Assembly: GCA_016124635.1 (NCBI GenBank)
Contig: WGNJ01000019.1
Span: 186,001-250,000 of the forward strand
DNA from: Alphaproteobacteria bacterium
Lineage (GTDB): Bacteria > Pseudomonadota > Alphaproteobacteria > Micropepsales > Micropepsaceae
Reading direction: 5' to 3'
Length of the DNA: 64,000 nt
Within the stretch, counting starts at the first letter, position 1. Each line of letters opens with the position of its first letter. Under the pieces are notes generated by a model. That model was not told the origin of the DNA and searched no databases. It saw only the letters and a program-made list of their open reading frames with translations. Shown here piece by piece: positions 54,612-64,000 of this stretch. The position numbers and the translations under genes are program-made.

Positions 54612-56570
54612 CTAAACCCTCAGGTCCGGCGGCGCAGCTTCCCTTGTAAGCATAGAAATGACTTCGGTTAAGGCAAGGTTTTCTTGCGCTTCCGAACCCA
54701 GGCGGCGGACGGCCAGCGTCCGCTGCTCGGCCTCGCGCCGGCCTGCAACCAGGAGGTACGGGACCTTAGCCAGCGAGTGCTCGCGAACCTTGTAGTTGAT
54801 CTTCTCGTTGCGGGTATCCGCTTCGGCGCGGATGCCCGCCGCCCTCAGGGCGGCAACCGCCTCGTCCGCATAGCCGTCCGCGTCGGAAACGATTGTCGCA
54901 ACAACGGCTTGGACCGGGGCCAGCCAGAGCGGGAATTTGCCCGCGAAGTGCTCGATCAAGACGCCGGTGAAGCGCTCCAGCGAGCCCAAGATCGCGCGGT
55001 GCAGCATGACCGGGCGCTTGCGCGTCCCGTCCTCGGCCACGTACTCGGCATCGAGGCGTTCGGGCAACACGTAGTCGATCTGGATGGTGCCGCATTGCCA
55101 GTCGCGACCGATGGCGTCGCGCAACACGAACTCGAGCTTGGGGCCGTAGAAGGTGCCCTCGCCCGCGTTGATCGTGAAGGGAATGCCGATGCGATGGCAG
55201 GCGAGCTCGAGGGTCGACTCGGCGCGGTCCCAGTCCTCCTCGCGCCCTGCGCGCGGCGTCGGGCGGGTCGCGAGCTTCACCGAGAAGGTGTCGAAGCCGA
55301 GATCGCGGTAGACGTCGCTCAGCAGTTTCACGAAGCGCTCGGTCTCGGGGATGATCTGCTCTTCGGTGCAGAAGATGTGCGCGTCGTCCTGTACGAAACC
55401 GCGCACCCGCATGATGCCGTGCAGCGCACCCGACGGTTCGTAGCGGTGGCACGAGCCAAACTCAGCCAAACGCAGCGGCAGGTCGCGATAGCTCTTCAAG
55501 CCCTGCTTGAAGATCTGCACGTGGCCCGGGCAGTTCATCGGCTTGACCGCGAGCATGCGCTTTTCTTTGTGCTCGCCCTCGTCCACCTCGGCGATGAACA
55601 TGTTCGGCCGATAGTTCTCCCAGTGGCCGGACTCTTCCCAGAGCTTGCGGTCCATGAGCTGCGGGGTCTTCACCTCGCGATAGTCGCCCTTGGTGATCTT
55701 GCGGCGGACATAGTTCTCGAGCGTGCGATAGAGCGTCCAGCCGTTCGGATGCCAAAACACTTGGCCGACGGCCTCTTCCTGAATGTGGAAGAGATCCATC
55801 TCACGCCCGAGCTTGCGGTGGTCGCGCTTCTCCGCTTCCTCAACGCGGTGCAGATAGACGCCAAGCTCCTTGTCGTCGCGCCAAGCGGTGCCGTAGATGC
55901 GCTGCAGCTGCGCGTTCTTGGCGTCGCCGCGCCAATAGGCGCCGGCAAGCTTGGTCAGCTTGAAGGCGGTGCCGATCTTGCCGGTCGACATCAAATGCGG
56001 ACCGCGGCACAGGTCGTGCCAATCGCCGTGATAATAGACGCGAACTTCTTCGTCCTTCGGCAGATCGCGAATGATCTCGGCCTTGTAGACCTCACCCAAG
56101 TCGAGGAAGTGCTTCGCCGCCTTGTCGCGATCCCAGACCGTGCGCTTGGTCGGCAGGTCGCGCGCGACCAGCTCGCGCATCTTGGCTTCGATTACGGTCA
56201 GGTCTTCGGGGCGAAACGGCTCGTTGCGCGCGAAGTCGTAATAGAAGCCATCCTCGATCACGGGACCGATGGTGACTTGCGTGCCGGGGTAGAGTTCCTG
56301 CACGGCCTGCGCCAGCAGATGCGCGCAATCGTGCCGGATCAGCTCCAGCGCCTCGGGATCCTTGCGGGTGATGATCTGGACCTTGGCGTCCGAGAGGATC
56401 GGCAGGTCGAGGTCCTTGAGCTCGCCGTCGAGCTTCACGGCCAAGGCGGCCTTGGCGAGGCCCGCGCCGATCGAGGCCGCGATTTGCGCTCCGGTGCTCC
56501 CGCGCGTCGTCGTCCGCACCGAGCCGTCCGGCAAGGTGATGCGGATGTCGTTCGCGAGGTCAGCCGACAC
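54612..56570 (-). CDS. thrS: Threonyl-tRNA synthetase
   Basis: 652 residues from a GTG start ([17 protein letters not shown]) with AGGAG 7 nt upstream; the longer frame was rejected. TGS domain, editing N2 domain ([17 protein letters not shown]), class II core ([11 protein letters not shown] with zinc Cys, [17 protein letters not shown]) and C-terminal anticodon-binding domain are present. The thrS-infC order is as in enterobacteria, but rpmI-rplT-pheST is about 50 kb away. Confidence 0.97.
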   Translation of the reverse strand: MSADLANDIRITLPDGSVRTTTRGSTGAQIAASIGAGLAKAALAVKLDGELKDLDLPILSDAKVQIITRKDPEALELIRHDCAHLLAQAVQELYPGTQVTIGPVIEDGFYYDFARNEPFRPEDLTVIEAKMRELVARDLPTKRTVWDRDKAAKHFLDLGEVYKAEIIRDLPKDEEVRVYYHGDWHDLCRGPHLMSTGKIGTAFKLTKLAGAYWRGDAKNAQLQRIYGTAWRDDKELGVYLHRVEEAEKRDHRKLGREMDLFHIQEEAVGQVFWHPNGWTLYRTLENYVRRKITKGDYREVKTPQLMDRKLWEESGHWENYRPNMFIAEVDEGEHKEKRMLAVKPMNCPGHVQIFKQGLKSYRDLPLRLAEFGSCHRYEPSGALHGIMRVRGFVQDDAHIFCTEEQIIPETERFVKLLSDVYRDLGFDTFSVKLATRPTPRAGREEDWDRAESTLELACHRIGIPFTINAGEGTFYGPKLEFVLRDAIGRDWQCGTIQIDYVLPERLDAEYVAEDGTRKRPVMLHRAILGSLERFTGVLIEHFAGKFPLWLAPVQAVVATIVSDADGYADEAVAALRAAGIRAEADTRNEKINYKVREHSLAKVPYLLVAGRREAEQRTLAVRRLGSEAQENLALTEVISMLTREAAPPDLRV

Positions 56571-56637
56571 GGGCAAGCTCCTGTGGTTCCAATGGGTTAT
56601 CGAAGGGGCGCGAGATTGGGTGCCACGTCCCGTGAAG

Positions 56638-57570
56638 TCAAGGAACGGCGCGGGCCGGCGGCAGCGCGCCGAGCACGTTCTCAACCGTCAGATCGCCGAT
56701 CGGCTTCGCCTGCAAGGTGCGGACATGCGCGCCATAGGGCGCCGACAAATCGGGGGAACTGTCGGCGCCGAACAGAACCAGCATCGGACAACCCGCTGTG
56801 GCAAAGAGATGCATGGGGCCCGTGTCGTTGCCCACAGCAAGCGCCGCGTCGCGGCCCAAGACGATGAGATCGGCGAACGTCGTCTGGCCGATCAGCGAGC
56901 GTGTTTCGGACTCCATCTTCTTGATCGCGTCCGCCAGCGCAGACTCGGATTCGCTGCCGACGACAACCGGCGTGAAGCCTCGGCTTGCGAGCGCGGAGGC
57001 AAGTGCTGCGAAGCGTTCGATCGGCCAGCGCTTGGCCGGACGATGCGCGGCACCGCCCGGAACCATGAGCGCGTAAGGCTTCGGCAGATCGAAGCGCGCG
57101 GGAAGCTTCGCCGCCCACGCAACGTCCGTGTCCGGAACATTGGCGATGCCTGCCATCAAGAGCTGTTCGCGTTTGGCCTTGAAGCCGTGCATGAAATCGC
57201 GGCGCGGATTGGCATGCGGATGCGACGCGCCCCAGGCAACGCCCGACCATTCCGGCGTGTTCGGACGCAGCATATGAAAGAGCAAACTCGATCTTCCGTT
57301 GGTCTGCAGATCGTAGACGCGATCGAAATGCGCATCGCGCGTCTGACGCACGAGGTTCAGGAAACCGCGCAAGCTCTTCGGCCGGCCGCTGGTCCAGACC
57401 TCGTCGAACCAGCCGCCCGCCTTGGCCCATTCCTCGAACGGCGGCGTCGTCAACAAGGTGATGCGCGCACCACGGTGATAGTCGCGGATGCCGCGAAAGA
57501 GACCCATCGCGGCGGCGAAATCACCGAAGGCGCCGAGCTTGATGACCAGAATGCGCGCGAGCTCAGCCAT
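56638..57570 (-). CDS. Glycosyltransferase family 9 protein
   Basis: 310 residues from [21 protein letters not shown], the GT9 start. The nucleotide-sugar-binding end is [29 protein letters not shown]9 enzymes transfer heptose or related sugars to lipopolysaccharide core. The first codons overlap the preceding glycosyltransferase gene by 8 bp, so the two are coupled and probably act on the same glycan. Confidence 0.88.
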   Translation of the reverse strand: MAELARILVIKLGAFGDFAAAMGLFRGIRDYHRGARITLLTTPPFEEWAKAGGWFDEVWTSGRPKSLRGFLNLVRQTRDAHFDRVYDLQTNGRSSLLFHMLRPNTPEWSGVAWGASHPHANPRRDFMHGFKAKREQLLMAGIANVPDTDVAWAAKLPARFDLPKPYALMVPGGAAHRPAKRWPIERFAALASALASRGFTPVVVGSESESALADAIKKMESETRSLIGQTTFADLIVLGRDAALAVGNDTGPMHLFATAGCPMLVLFGADSSPDLSAPYGAHVRTLQAKPIGDLTVENVLGALPPARAVP

Positions 57571-58714
57571 GCGCGAGCAGGTTCCGATAGACGTCGAGCG
57601 TCGCGGCGCACATGGCGTCGACAGTGTAGCGCTCGAGCACACGCGTGCGGCCGAGCGCCGCCATCGCCTCGCGCTCGTCTTTGCTCATCGAGAGCGCGCG
57701 CTGGATCGCGGCGGCAAGCGCATCGGCATCGAAGGGCGGCACGAGGAAGCCGGTGGCGCCATCTTCGACCGTCTCGAGCTGGCCGCCGAGCGCGGTCGCG
57801 ACGACCGGCGTTCCCATCGCCTCGGCATCCACGGGCGTGCGGCCGAACGATTCCGGCACCGTCGACGGCGAGACCGCGACGTCGGCGATCAGATAGGCGG
57901 CCGGCATATCGCTGACGTGGCCCGGCATGCGAACGTTCTGCTCGAGCCCGAGCTTGGCGATTTGCTGCTTGAGCTCGGCGACATAGTGATCGCGATCGCC
58001 GCCGCCACCGCCTGCAAGCACAGCGACGAAATTGCGATGCGGCAGCTTGGCAAGCGCGTCCAGAAACGTCGCGTGGCCTTTCAAGCGTGTCAGGCGCCCG
58101 GGCAAAAGGATCACGGGTGCGGTGCCGACGTTCCACTGCTCGCGAAGCTTGGCGACGCGCTCCTCAGAGACGTTGGCCGGCGTGAAGGCGTCGACGTCGA
58201 CGCCGCGCGGAATGGTCACGAGCTTCGCGGGATCGATTTTGTGCTCCGCCAGAACATGCTCGGCGGTGAAATTGGAGTTGGCGATGACGATGTCGCCGCT
58301 CGCCATGATGGCGTTGTAGGCGCGCTTGAGCGCGTTGCGCGCCTTGTGGATTCCGGCGTAGGTCGTGACGAACGGCACGCCGACGCGACGCGCGGCCCAC
58401 ATCGCGCTCCATGCCGGAGCGCGCGAGCGGGCATGAACGAGCGAGACCTGCTCGCTCTTGATCAGCGCGGCCAAGCGCGAGGCATTGCGGCGGATCACGA
58501 GCGGGTTCTTCGAATCGTAGGGGCCGACCATCACGGTCGCGCCGATGCGTCTGGCTTCCGGCACCAAACGTCCGCCGGCCGTCGCGATCACCGCCTTGCT
58601 CCCGACGGCAATGATCGCGCGCGCGATGTCGACGGTCGTGCGCTCGACGCCGCCGCCGTCGAGCGCCGGGGTGACTTGCAGCACCGTAAAAGGTATGGGC
58701 TTGGTTTCAGGCAT
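57563..58714 (-). CDS. Glycosyltransferase family 4 protein
   Basis: 383 residues from MPETKPIPFTVLQVTPALDGGGVERTT; a GTG six codons earlier is an alternative. GT-B fold with the donor-binding VPESFGRTPVDAEAMGTPVVAT (E-x7-E) and LLPGRLTRLKGHATFLDAL. Likely adds a sugar in LPS core or another envelope glycan. Overlaps the downstream GT9 gene by 8 bp and is divergent from the hydrolase gene. Confidence 0.9.
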   Translation of the reverse strand: MPETKPIPFTVLQVTPALDGGGVERTTVDIARAIIAVGSKAVIATAGGRLVPEARRIGATVMVGPYDSKNPLVIRRNASRLAALIKSEQVSLVHARSRAPAWSAMWAARRVGVPFVTTYAGIHKARNALKRAYNAIMASGDIVIANSNFTAEHVLAEHKIDPAKLVTIPRGVDVDAFTPANVSEERVAKLREQWNVGTAPVILLPGRLTRLKGHATFLDALAKLPHRNFVAVLAGGGGGDRDHYVAELKQQIAKLGLEQNVRMPGHVSDMPAAYLIADVAVSPSTVPESFGRTPVDAEAMGTPVVATALGGQLETVEDGATGFLVPPFDADALAAAIQRALSMSKDEREAMAALGRTRVLERYTVDAMCAATLDVYRNLLAHG

Positions 58715-58736
58715 TCGTCGGTTACGATTCACTCAC

Positions 58737-59498
58737 ATGCAACAACAACCGCTTCGACTCGGACGACCCGACGGTCATACCATCGCCTATCTGAAGCGCG
58801 CGTCGAAAGCCAACGGTCTCGGCGTGCTTTGGTTATCAGGCTTCAAGTCCGAGATGACGGGCACCAAAGCAAGCGCTCTGGATGCCTGGGCCGCGCGGAC
58901 TGGCCGGGGTTATACACGCTTCGACTATTTCGGCCATGGGGCATCGAGCGGCGATTTTCGACAGGGGACGATTTCGCGCTGGCGGGACGATGCGTTGAGC
59001 GTGATCGATCAGATCACTGAAGGACCGCAGCTTCTGGTCGCATCGTCGATGGGCGCGTGGATCGCGCTGCATTCGGCGCTGGCGCGGCCTGAACGCATCG
59101 CCGGGATGGTGCTGATCGCTCCAGCACCCGATTTCACCGAGGCCTTGCTGTGGCCGCGGTTGCCGGACGACGCACGGCGGCAAATCGAGGTCGAAGGCGT
59201 TTGGCTTCGACCGTCGGATTACGATCCCGAGCCCTACCCGATCACGCGCGCGTTGATCGAGGACGGGCGCAAGAATTTGCTTCTCGACGGTCCGATTCCT
59301 TTGCGCATGCCGATCCATATTCTCCACGGCATGTCGGATCCCGACGTGCCGTGGGCACATGCGCTGCGGCTGGTCGAGCGGCTCGCATCGAGCGACGTGA
59401 CGCTCGAGCTGATCAAAGGCGGCGACCACCGGCTTTCGTCCGCGCCGGAGATCGCACGGCTCGAGAACCGTATCGACCAGATGCTAGCCAGGCTTTGA
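58737..59498 (+). CDS. Alpha/beta hydrolase, ABHD10-like
   Basis: 253 residues. LWLSGFKSEMTGTKASALDAWA, FDYFGHGASSG, nucleophile Ser in VASSMGAWIAL, Asp in MSDPDVPW and His in GGDHRLSS give the triad. The pattern fits the ABHD10/BEM46-like esterase group. The substrate is unknown. The 3' end overlaps the next (convergent) gene by 15 bp. Confidence 0.87.
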   Translation: MQQQPLRLGRPDGHTIAYLKRASKANGLGVLWLSGFKSEMTGTKASALDAWAARTGRGYTRFDYFGHGASSGDFRQGTISRWRDDALSVIDQITEGPQLLVASSMGAWIALHSALARPERIAGMVLIAPAPDFTEALLWPRLPDDARRQIEVEGVWLRPSDYDPEPYPITRALIEDGRKNLLLDGPIPLRMPIHILHGMSDPDVPWAHALRLVERLASSDVTLELIKGGDHRLSSAPEIARLENRIDQMLARL

Positions 59499-59894
59499 AG
59501 TACGCTGCGGCTGCATGCGATCCTTCGCCCTGAAATATTTGCGCGCGTAATTCACCACCTCGCCGTCGCTCGGATGATCGGCGTTTTCGATGCCGACGAC
59601 TTTGAAGGCGACGCTCTTGTCGTGGCTTTGCAGGAATTCGGCGAGCGCTGTCTTGGCCGTGCTCGGCCCGACAAGCAAGATTTCGCCGACGGGCTCGAGC
59701 GCCTTGGCGATGGCCGCGAAGAACGCGTGATCGTCGGTCGTGTGGCCCGAACCGATGGAGCCTGCCTTGTGGTGGATGTGATGGGCCGGCTCGGAGTGCG
59801 AGTGGATCACGAACTTTTGCACGTCGTCGGCGTTGAACTCGTAAATCTTGGCTTCACGGTGGTCCACCCAGACGATCGCGTGAAAATGTTGCAT
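59484..59894 (-). CDS. eRF1-like 'translational machinery protein' family
   Basis: 136 residues: HFHAIVWVDHREAKIYEFN, HHIHHKAGSIGSGHTTDDHAFFAAIAKAL, and EILLVGPSTAKTALAEFLQSHD resemble the middle-domain fold of eRF1/pelota used by a small bacterial family. These proteins are suspected of ribosome-related roles without direct proof. Convergent with the hydrolase gene. Confidence 0.7.
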   Translation of the reverse strand: MQHFHAIVWVDHREAKIYEFNADDVQKFVIHSHSEPAHHIHHKAGSIGSGHTTDDHAFFAAIAKALEPVGEILLVGPSTAKTALAEFLQSHDKSVAFKVVGIENADHPSDGEVVNYARKYFRAKDRMQPQRTSKPG

Positions 59895-60040
59895 GGATCA
59901 TTCCTCTTTTCGCGGGGACCCTATTACCACAGAGCCGTGCGATGAATTGACCTTCCTCAAGGCGGGCACGGCTTTTTTGCCGGTCTCCGGCGTAAACGCG
60001 GGCTTGAATTTGCCGCAAAGTCGGATGATTTTGCGCCATC

Positions 60041-60754
60041 ATGATCACGCTCTTGTTCCTCGCGGCCGCGGTTTCGTCCTCGGCGAACTTTTCGTACGAC
60101 AGCTGTCTCAAGATGGCCGATCGCCACCCCGATCAGGCCTACGAAGACGCCATGTCGGCGAAGGACGAGGGCGGCGGCATTCCGGCGGAACATTGCGCCG
60201 CCGTCGCGCTCGTCAATCTCAAGGAGTACGGCGAGGCCGGGCGGCGGCTCGATGAGCTTGCGCGGCGCCCGGGTATCCAGAGCAACGAGCTACGCGCGAT
60301 GCTCTTGGGTCAAGCAGGCAACGCCTGGATTCTCGCGGGCCAGCCGGAGCTTGCCATCGCGTCGTTCACGGCGGCACTCGATTTGCTTCCGGGCGAAGCG
60401 CAATTCCTCGTCGATCGTGCGCGCGCCTCGGCGACGCTGAAGAAATGGGCGCAAGCGGAATCCGATTTGTCGGCCGCGCTCACCGCGGAGCCAGGCTCCG
60501 TAGAAGCGTTGGTTCTCCGCGCGAGCGCGCGACGCGCGCAAAACAATCTCAAAGGCGCGATCGGCGACGTAACCCAAGCCTTGCTCCTCGAGCCGAACAA
60601 CGTCGAGGCTCTGGTCGAGCGCGGCCTGATCTCGGTGCAGCGAGGGAACAAGGGCGAAGCGCGCAAGGACTTCGCGGCCGTGCTGGCGGCTGCGCCGAAC
60701 AGCGATGCCGCCGCGAGCGCGCGCAAGGCGATCGAAAAGATCGACATCAAGTAG
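60041..60754 (+). CDS. Exported tetratricopeptide-repeat protein
   Basis: 237 residues with a short signal peptide (MITLLFLAAAVSSSA) and four or five TPR units from about residue 45. Clear ones are AWILAGQPELAIASFTAALDLLPG, ALVLRASARRAQNNLKGAIGDVTQALLLEP and ALVERGLISVQRGNKGEARKDFAAVLAAAP. It probably scaffolds periplasmic proteins. The stop lies 2 bp from the convergent queG stop. Confidence 0.85.
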   Translation: MITLLFLAAAVSSSANFSYDSCLKMADRHPDQAYEDAMSAKDEGGGIPAEHCAAVALVNLKEYGEAGRRLDELARRPGIQSNELRAMLLGQAGNAWILAGQPELAIASFTAALDLLPGEAQFLVDRARASATLKKWAQAESDLSAALTAEPGSVEALVLRASARRAQNNLKGAIGDVTQALLLEPNNVEALVERGLISVQRGNKGEARKDFAAVLAAAPNSDAAASARKAIEKIDIK

Positions 60755-60756
60755 GC

Positions 60757-61866
60757 TCAGATCGCGGCCCACTCCTCGCGAACCTGCGGATCGGTCTCCT
60801 CCGCGAGACGCTTTTGTTTCTCTGACGCCGCGTGCGCCGGCGAAAGGCGATCGAGCGCCCAAATCGCTGCACCGCGCACGACCGCAGCTTCGTCGGTGAG
60901 CAAATCTTCGACGATGGGAATGAACTGCGGCAGCTTGGAATTGCCGATCGCGATAAGGACGTTACGGACAAAGCGGTCGCGGCCGGTCCGTTTGATCGGC
61001 GAGCCTGAGAAGAATTGCCGGAAGGCTGCGTCGTCGAGGCGGGCGAGCTCCGCCAGGCGCGGCGCCGTCAACTCGATGCGCGGGAAGAGCGCCGCCTCGC
61101 GTCCGGCTGCGGCGAATTTGTTCCACGGACAAACCGCTAGGCAGTCATCGCAGCCATAGATCCGATTGCCCATCAACGGGCGAAGCTCGCGGGGAATCGG
61201 ACCTTTGTGCTCGATCGTGAGATAGGAAATACAGCGTCGCGCATCGAGCTTGTAGGGCGCGGGAAAGGCCGCCGTCGGGCAAACTTCGAGGCAGCGGCTG
61301 CAAGAACCGCAGCGATCGTCGTGCGGCAGGTCGGGGCCAAGGTCCAATGTCGTCAGGATGCTGCCGAGAAACAGCCACGAGCCGTGATCGCGACTGACCA
61401 AATTCGTGTGCTTACCTTGCCAGCCGATCCCCGCGGCCATCGCCAGCGGCTTTTCCATTAGCGGCGCAGTGTCGACGAACACTTTGACACCCGCCTTTTC
61501 ACTATCACTCAGCCAGCGCGCAATGCGCTTCAGCCGCGCCTTCATGAGGTCGTGATAGTCGCTACCGCGCGCGTAGACGGAGATGACGCCGCACTCCGAT
61601 CGTTCAAGCAGCGCGAGCGGGTCGTCCTTGGGTGCATAAGAAAGTCCAACGACGATCGCCGTCTTCGCATCGGGCCAGAGCGCTGTCGGCGCGGCACGTT
61701 CCGGCGCGCGGGCAGCCATCCAGCCCATGTCGCCGTGAAAGCCCGCCGATAGGAACTCATTGAGGCGCGCCGCCGCCTCGCCGCCGAGATTTGCCGGCGC
61801 GAAACCGACCGCGTCAAAGCCTTCCTCGAGCGCGCGATCGCGGAGTGTGTCGCGCAAGGTCTGCAT
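60757..61866 (-). CDS. queG: Epoxyqueuosine reductase
   Basis: 369 residues. QueG reduces epoxyqueuosine to queuosine in tRNA wobble position 34 with cobalamin and two [4Fe-4S] clusters. Cluster motifs are [15 protein letters not shown] and [11 protein letters not shown] with the earlier Cys in [13 protein letters not shown]-terminal HEAT-like region ([22 protein letters not shown]) contacts tRNA. It is 11 bp downstream of the GST gene, probably one transcript. Confidence 0.95.
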   Translation of the reverse strand: MQTLRDTLRDRALEEGFDAVGFAPANLGGEAAARLNEFLSAGFHGDMGWMAARAPERAAPTALWPDAKTAIVVGLSYAPKDDPLALLERSECGVISVYARGSDYHDLMKARLKRIARWLSDSEKAGVKVFVDTAPLMEKPLAMAAGIGWQGKHTNLVSRDHGSWLFLGSILTTLDLGPDLPHDDRCGSCSRCLEVCPTAAFPAPYKLDARRCISYLTIEHKGPIPRELRPLMGNRIYGCDDCLAVCPWNKFAAAGREAALFPRIELTAPRLAELARLDDAAFRQFFSGSPIKRTGRDRFVRNVLIAIGNSKLPQFIPIVEDLLTDEAAVVRGAAIWALDRLSPAHAASEKQKRLAEETDPQVREEWAAI

Positions 61867-61877
61867 TCCGCCACCGC

Positions 61878-62555
61878 CTAAAAATCCAGGTTGGTATAAT
61901 GGCGCGGCGGCTGCACGCCCGGCAAATGGTCAACCAAAAGCGGCCGGAAGCAGGGGCGCGATTTGATGCGCGCGTACCAATCACGGACGCGCGGCGCACC
62001 ATCCCAGTCGACGTCGCCGAGATAATCGATACAGGACAGATGCGCCGCGGCGGCAAAATCAGCCAAGCTCAGGGCACCGGCGAGCCAACCGCGCTTCTCG
62101 GTCAGATCACCCATATAACTGAGGTGCTTGCGCAAAGCGTCCAGAGCCGCACGGATTGCAGCCGGATCAGGTGCCGCGTCCTCGGCGCACCCCCAACCGA
62201 AGCGCTTCAAAATTCTCTCGCGCAGCAATGGTGCCGTTACCTCGGCGAAGATCAGCTGATCGAAGAAAGCGACGAGACGGCGCACCTCGGCGCGTTCCGC
62301 GGGGAGCGCCGGCATGAGCGGCGGCTCAGGGTGCACCTCTTCCAGATACTCGGCGATGGCGTTCGAGTCCGCGATGACGACGCCGTTCTCTTCGATCATC
62401 ACGGGCACTTGCGCCGAGGGATTCAGCGCTACAAGTTCGCGGCTGCGTTCCCACGGGATCTCCGAGATGGGTTCGAAGCCCAGCTTCTTCTCGCCAAGAA
62501 CGAGACGCACCTTGCGGCAGAAGGGCGAGAGCACGAAGTGATGCAAGCGACGCAT
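61878..62555 (-). CDS. Glutathione S-transferase family protein
   Basis: 225 residues. The thioredoxin-like N domain ([54 protein letters not shown]) and an all-helical C domain give a standard GST length. The SPFCRKVR motif has Ser and Cys as candidate catalytic residues. Substrate unknown. Followed by queG at 11 bp. Confidence 0.9.
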   Translation of the reverse strand: MRRLHHFVLSPFCRKVRLVLGEKKLGFEPISEIPWERSRELVALNPSAQVPVMIEENGVVIADSNAIAEYLEEVHPEPPLMPALPAERAEVRRLVAFFDQLIFAEVTAPLLRERILKRFGWGCAEDAAPDPAAIRAALDALRKHLSYMGDLTEKRGWLAGALSLADFAAAAHLSCIDYLGDVDWDGAPRVRDWYARIKSRPCFRPLLVDHLPGVQPPRHYTNLDF

Positions 62556-62651
62556 AAGGCGGAAGATGAGTGATCCACGTTCATGCGTCCAGGCGACAAT
62601 TTCATCGCGTCCAGCGGAGTGGACAACCGACGCGCTGCCTTCAAAGCCGCT

Positions 62652-63872
62652 TCAAGGATGGGCGCAGCGATCGTCGCCGTTGAGGTTGACGCTGTTGGCG
62701 CGCGCCATGATCGTGTAGGCGCGCGAGACAACATAGGGACCAGCGTTGCTGGCACGCCAGCGGCCGCCCGACGGCAAGATCGCCGCGAGGCGCGCGGCTT
62801 CGAGCGCGCTCAGTCTCGATGCAGGCTTGTGGAACCAATGACGCGCGGCCGCCTCGGCGCCATAGATGCCGTTGCCCCACTCGGCAACGTTCAAATACAC
62901 CTCGATGATCCGGCGCTTCGGCCAGAGCGTCTCGATCAGAAGCGTGAAATAGGCCTCGAGCCCCTTGCGGACCCAGGAATGATCGGTCCAGAGGAACGCG
63001 TTCTTCGCGGTTTGCTGTGAGATCGTCGACGCGCCGCGCGTGCGACCGCCGTGCCGTGCTTCGCGGATGGCATCGTTGATCTCCTCGAAGTCGAAACCGT
63101 AATGGTGGCAGAATTCGTTGTCTTCCGACGCAATGACCGCACGGATCAGATTGGGTGAGATTTTGGTCAGCGGCACCCATTGATTGGTGACGCCGTCTTT
63201 GAATACCGCGTCCGTGAACATCGGCACCGTCATCGGCACCGGGAATATCCGGTAGGCGAGAACCCACACGAGGGACACGCAGAAGCACCAGAGCACGACA
63301 TGGGCAAAGATGCCGAACATGTTGATGCCACGGCGCGGAGCGGCGTCGTCCACGTCACGTTCGTCGGTTCGCGGTTCAATGTGAAAGTCGCCCAACGGCA
63401 CTCTCTCGGGCGCCGGCGCAGGCTCTGGTTCGGGTTCAGGCTCAGGTTCGGGCTCCTGTGCCTGTTCGCGCTCCTGTTGCCAATCGTCGGGCTCAGGCTC
63501 GGGCTCGACGATCCGTTCTACGCGCTCGTTGTACGTCGGCGCGGCGCTGACGGTTGGCGGCGGCAATGCCCTCAGCGCACGCTCTTGACGAACGGGCTCC
63601 TCGCGAGGTTCCGGGGGATCTTCTTCCACCGCGGCGTGAAGCGAACATCCGGCGCGCGCCACCGCGGCAACCAGCTGATCCTCGTCGACCTCGCCGTGGC
63701 CGCGCATGTCGATATGTGTGAGCGCGTAATCGACGCGCGCCCAATCAATACCCGGAACGGTCTTTACGAGAGATTCGACTATCGCGGCCCGTGTCGCGCT
63801 TTTGACGCCTTCGATACCCAGACGCAGGGTCCAGTCGCCGGGTGAATGTGTGTGGCGTCCGCTCATGCACAC
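62652..63872 (-). CDS. mtgA: Monofunctional peptidoglycan glycosyltransferase (MtgA) with N-terminal HMA-like domain
   Basis: 406 residues, against about 230-240 for typical MtgA. The C-terminal 215 residues are the GT51 domain: a membrane helix (FGIFAHVVLWCFCVSLVWVLAY), AVIASEDNEFCHHYGFDFEEI with the catalytic Glu, and RGASTISQQTAKNAFLW. Residues 1-80 (LRLGIEGVKSATRAAIVESL, VPGIDWARVDYALTHIDMRG, ...LVAAVARAGCSL) follow the ferredoxin-like pattern of heavy-metal-associated domains but lack C-x-x-C. A Glu/Pro repeat linker (about 122-160) joins them. It polymerises lipid II; the cytosolic extension is unusual. Confidence 0.88.
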   Translation of the reverse strand: MCMSGRHTHSPGDWTLRLGIEGVKSATRAAIVESLVKTVPGIDWARVDYALTHIDMRGHGEVDEDQLVAAVARAGCSLHAAVEEDPPEPREEPVRQERALRALPPPTVSAAPTYNERVERIVEPEPEPDDWQQEREQAQEPEPEPEPEPEPAPAPERVPLGDFHIEPRTDERDVDDAAPRRGINMFGIFAHVVLWCFCVSLVWVLAYRIFPVPMTVPMFTDAVFKDGVTNQWVPLTKISPNLIRAVIASEDNEFCHHYGFDFEEINDAIREARHGGRTRGASTISQQTAKNAFLWTDHSWVRKGLEAYFTLLIETLWPKRRIIEVYLNVAEWGNGIYGAEAAARHWFHKPASRLSALEAARLAAILPSGGRWRASNAGPYVVSRAYTIMARANSVNLNGDDRCAHP

Positions 63873-63903
63873 AGTTACGCGGAGCGTGCGTCATTGCGCA
63901 AGC

Positions 63904-64000
63904 TTAAGGTCGCAAGATCACCATGACTGTCTGGTTCGCGTCTTCGACGAACCAGATGCTGCCATCGCTCGCTATGGTGAGTCCTACGGGCGTCCCTTGC
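63904..64000 (-). CDS. C-terminal end of a probable PQQ-type sugar dehydrogenase
   Basis: Only the last 31 codons are inside the window: QGTPVGLTIASDGSIWFVED, then ANQTVMVILRP and a stop. The final beta-propeller strand with RPVG/DGS-type motifs is typical of the C terminus of soluble glucose/sorbosone dehydrogenase-like proteins. The stop is 31 bp upstream of the mtgA start, on the same strand. Confidence 0.55.
   Translation of the reverse strand, partial: QGTPVGLTIASDGSIWFVEDANQTVMVILRP

Noticed and set aside
54684..56867. 727-codon plus-strand ORF
   Set aside because: It is antisense to thrS, which has unambiguous motifs throughout; a high-GC shadow frame.

Overview
The window is high-GC DNA from an alphaproteobacterium, most likely of the order Hyphomicrobiales (Rhizobiales). 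The evidence is the murA-DUF2948-UPF0262-phosphatase-infA-maf-yacG cluster (35.3-39.3 kb), GTG/TTG starts with strong Shine-Dalgarno sequences, a single-chain acyl-CoA carboxylase, and interspersed palindromic repeats. Species cannot be told from sequence alone.

Layout. 0-3.3 kb: rpmI-rplT-pheS-pheT on the minus strand (pheT runs off the left edge). 3.5-7.4 kb: an RNA 2'-phosphotransferase (KptA/Tpt1) and a 1092-aa single-chain acyl-CoA carboxylase. 7.7-13.5 kb: a MATE exporter behind a leader-ORF/terminator unit, a GNAT enzyme, a GST and a membrane serine hydrolase. 13.7-22.5 kb is the most distinctive part: rtcB (RNA 3'-phosphate ligase), a hybrid histidine kinase, a Ro60/Rsr (TROVE+vWA) gene, tRNA-Gln, and an array of seven Y RNA-like units with a JAMM-like secreted protein and a LuxR regulator between them. 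22.5-35 kb: a histidine kinase, acyl-CoA dehydrogenase, GNAT, SDR, aldo-keto reductase, D-threonine aldolase-like enzyme and PEP-mutase-like lyase. 33.5-39.3 kb: the yacG-rng-maf-infA-...-murA housekeeping block. 39.4-53.8 kb: msrA, tRNA-Thr, a lyase/LysR pair, a HIRAN-domain membrane protein, phhA, GDPD, a Rieske-FAD reductase and assorted membrane/VOC proteins. 54-56.6 kb: infC and thrS. 56.6-64 kb: two glycosyltransferases, hydrolase, TPR protein, queG, GST, an unusual MtgA, and the end of a probable sugar dehydrogenase.

How the genes work together. KptA, RtcB and Ro60 are all RNA-end repair or RNA quality-control proteins. The RNA units near rsr share a lower stem with a conserved internal loop (TGGTGAAG opposite CCTGTTC). 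Five of those six units carry a near-complete tRNA body in circularly permuted order: T arm and 3' acceptor strand first, then a 4-10 nt loop, then 5' acceptor strand and D arm. Another tRNA-like unit lacks the Ro-type loop, and one Ro-type unit lacks the tRNA body. This matches the known theme of bacterial Y RNAs that mimic tRNA next to Ro60. The copy number, the tandem packing and the different tRNA parents (one proline-like, one leucine-like with a long variable arm) make it stand out.

The translation operon order thrS-infC-rpmI-rplT-pheS-pheT, contiguous in enterobacteria, is split here into two same-strand halves about 50 kb apart at opposite ends of the window.
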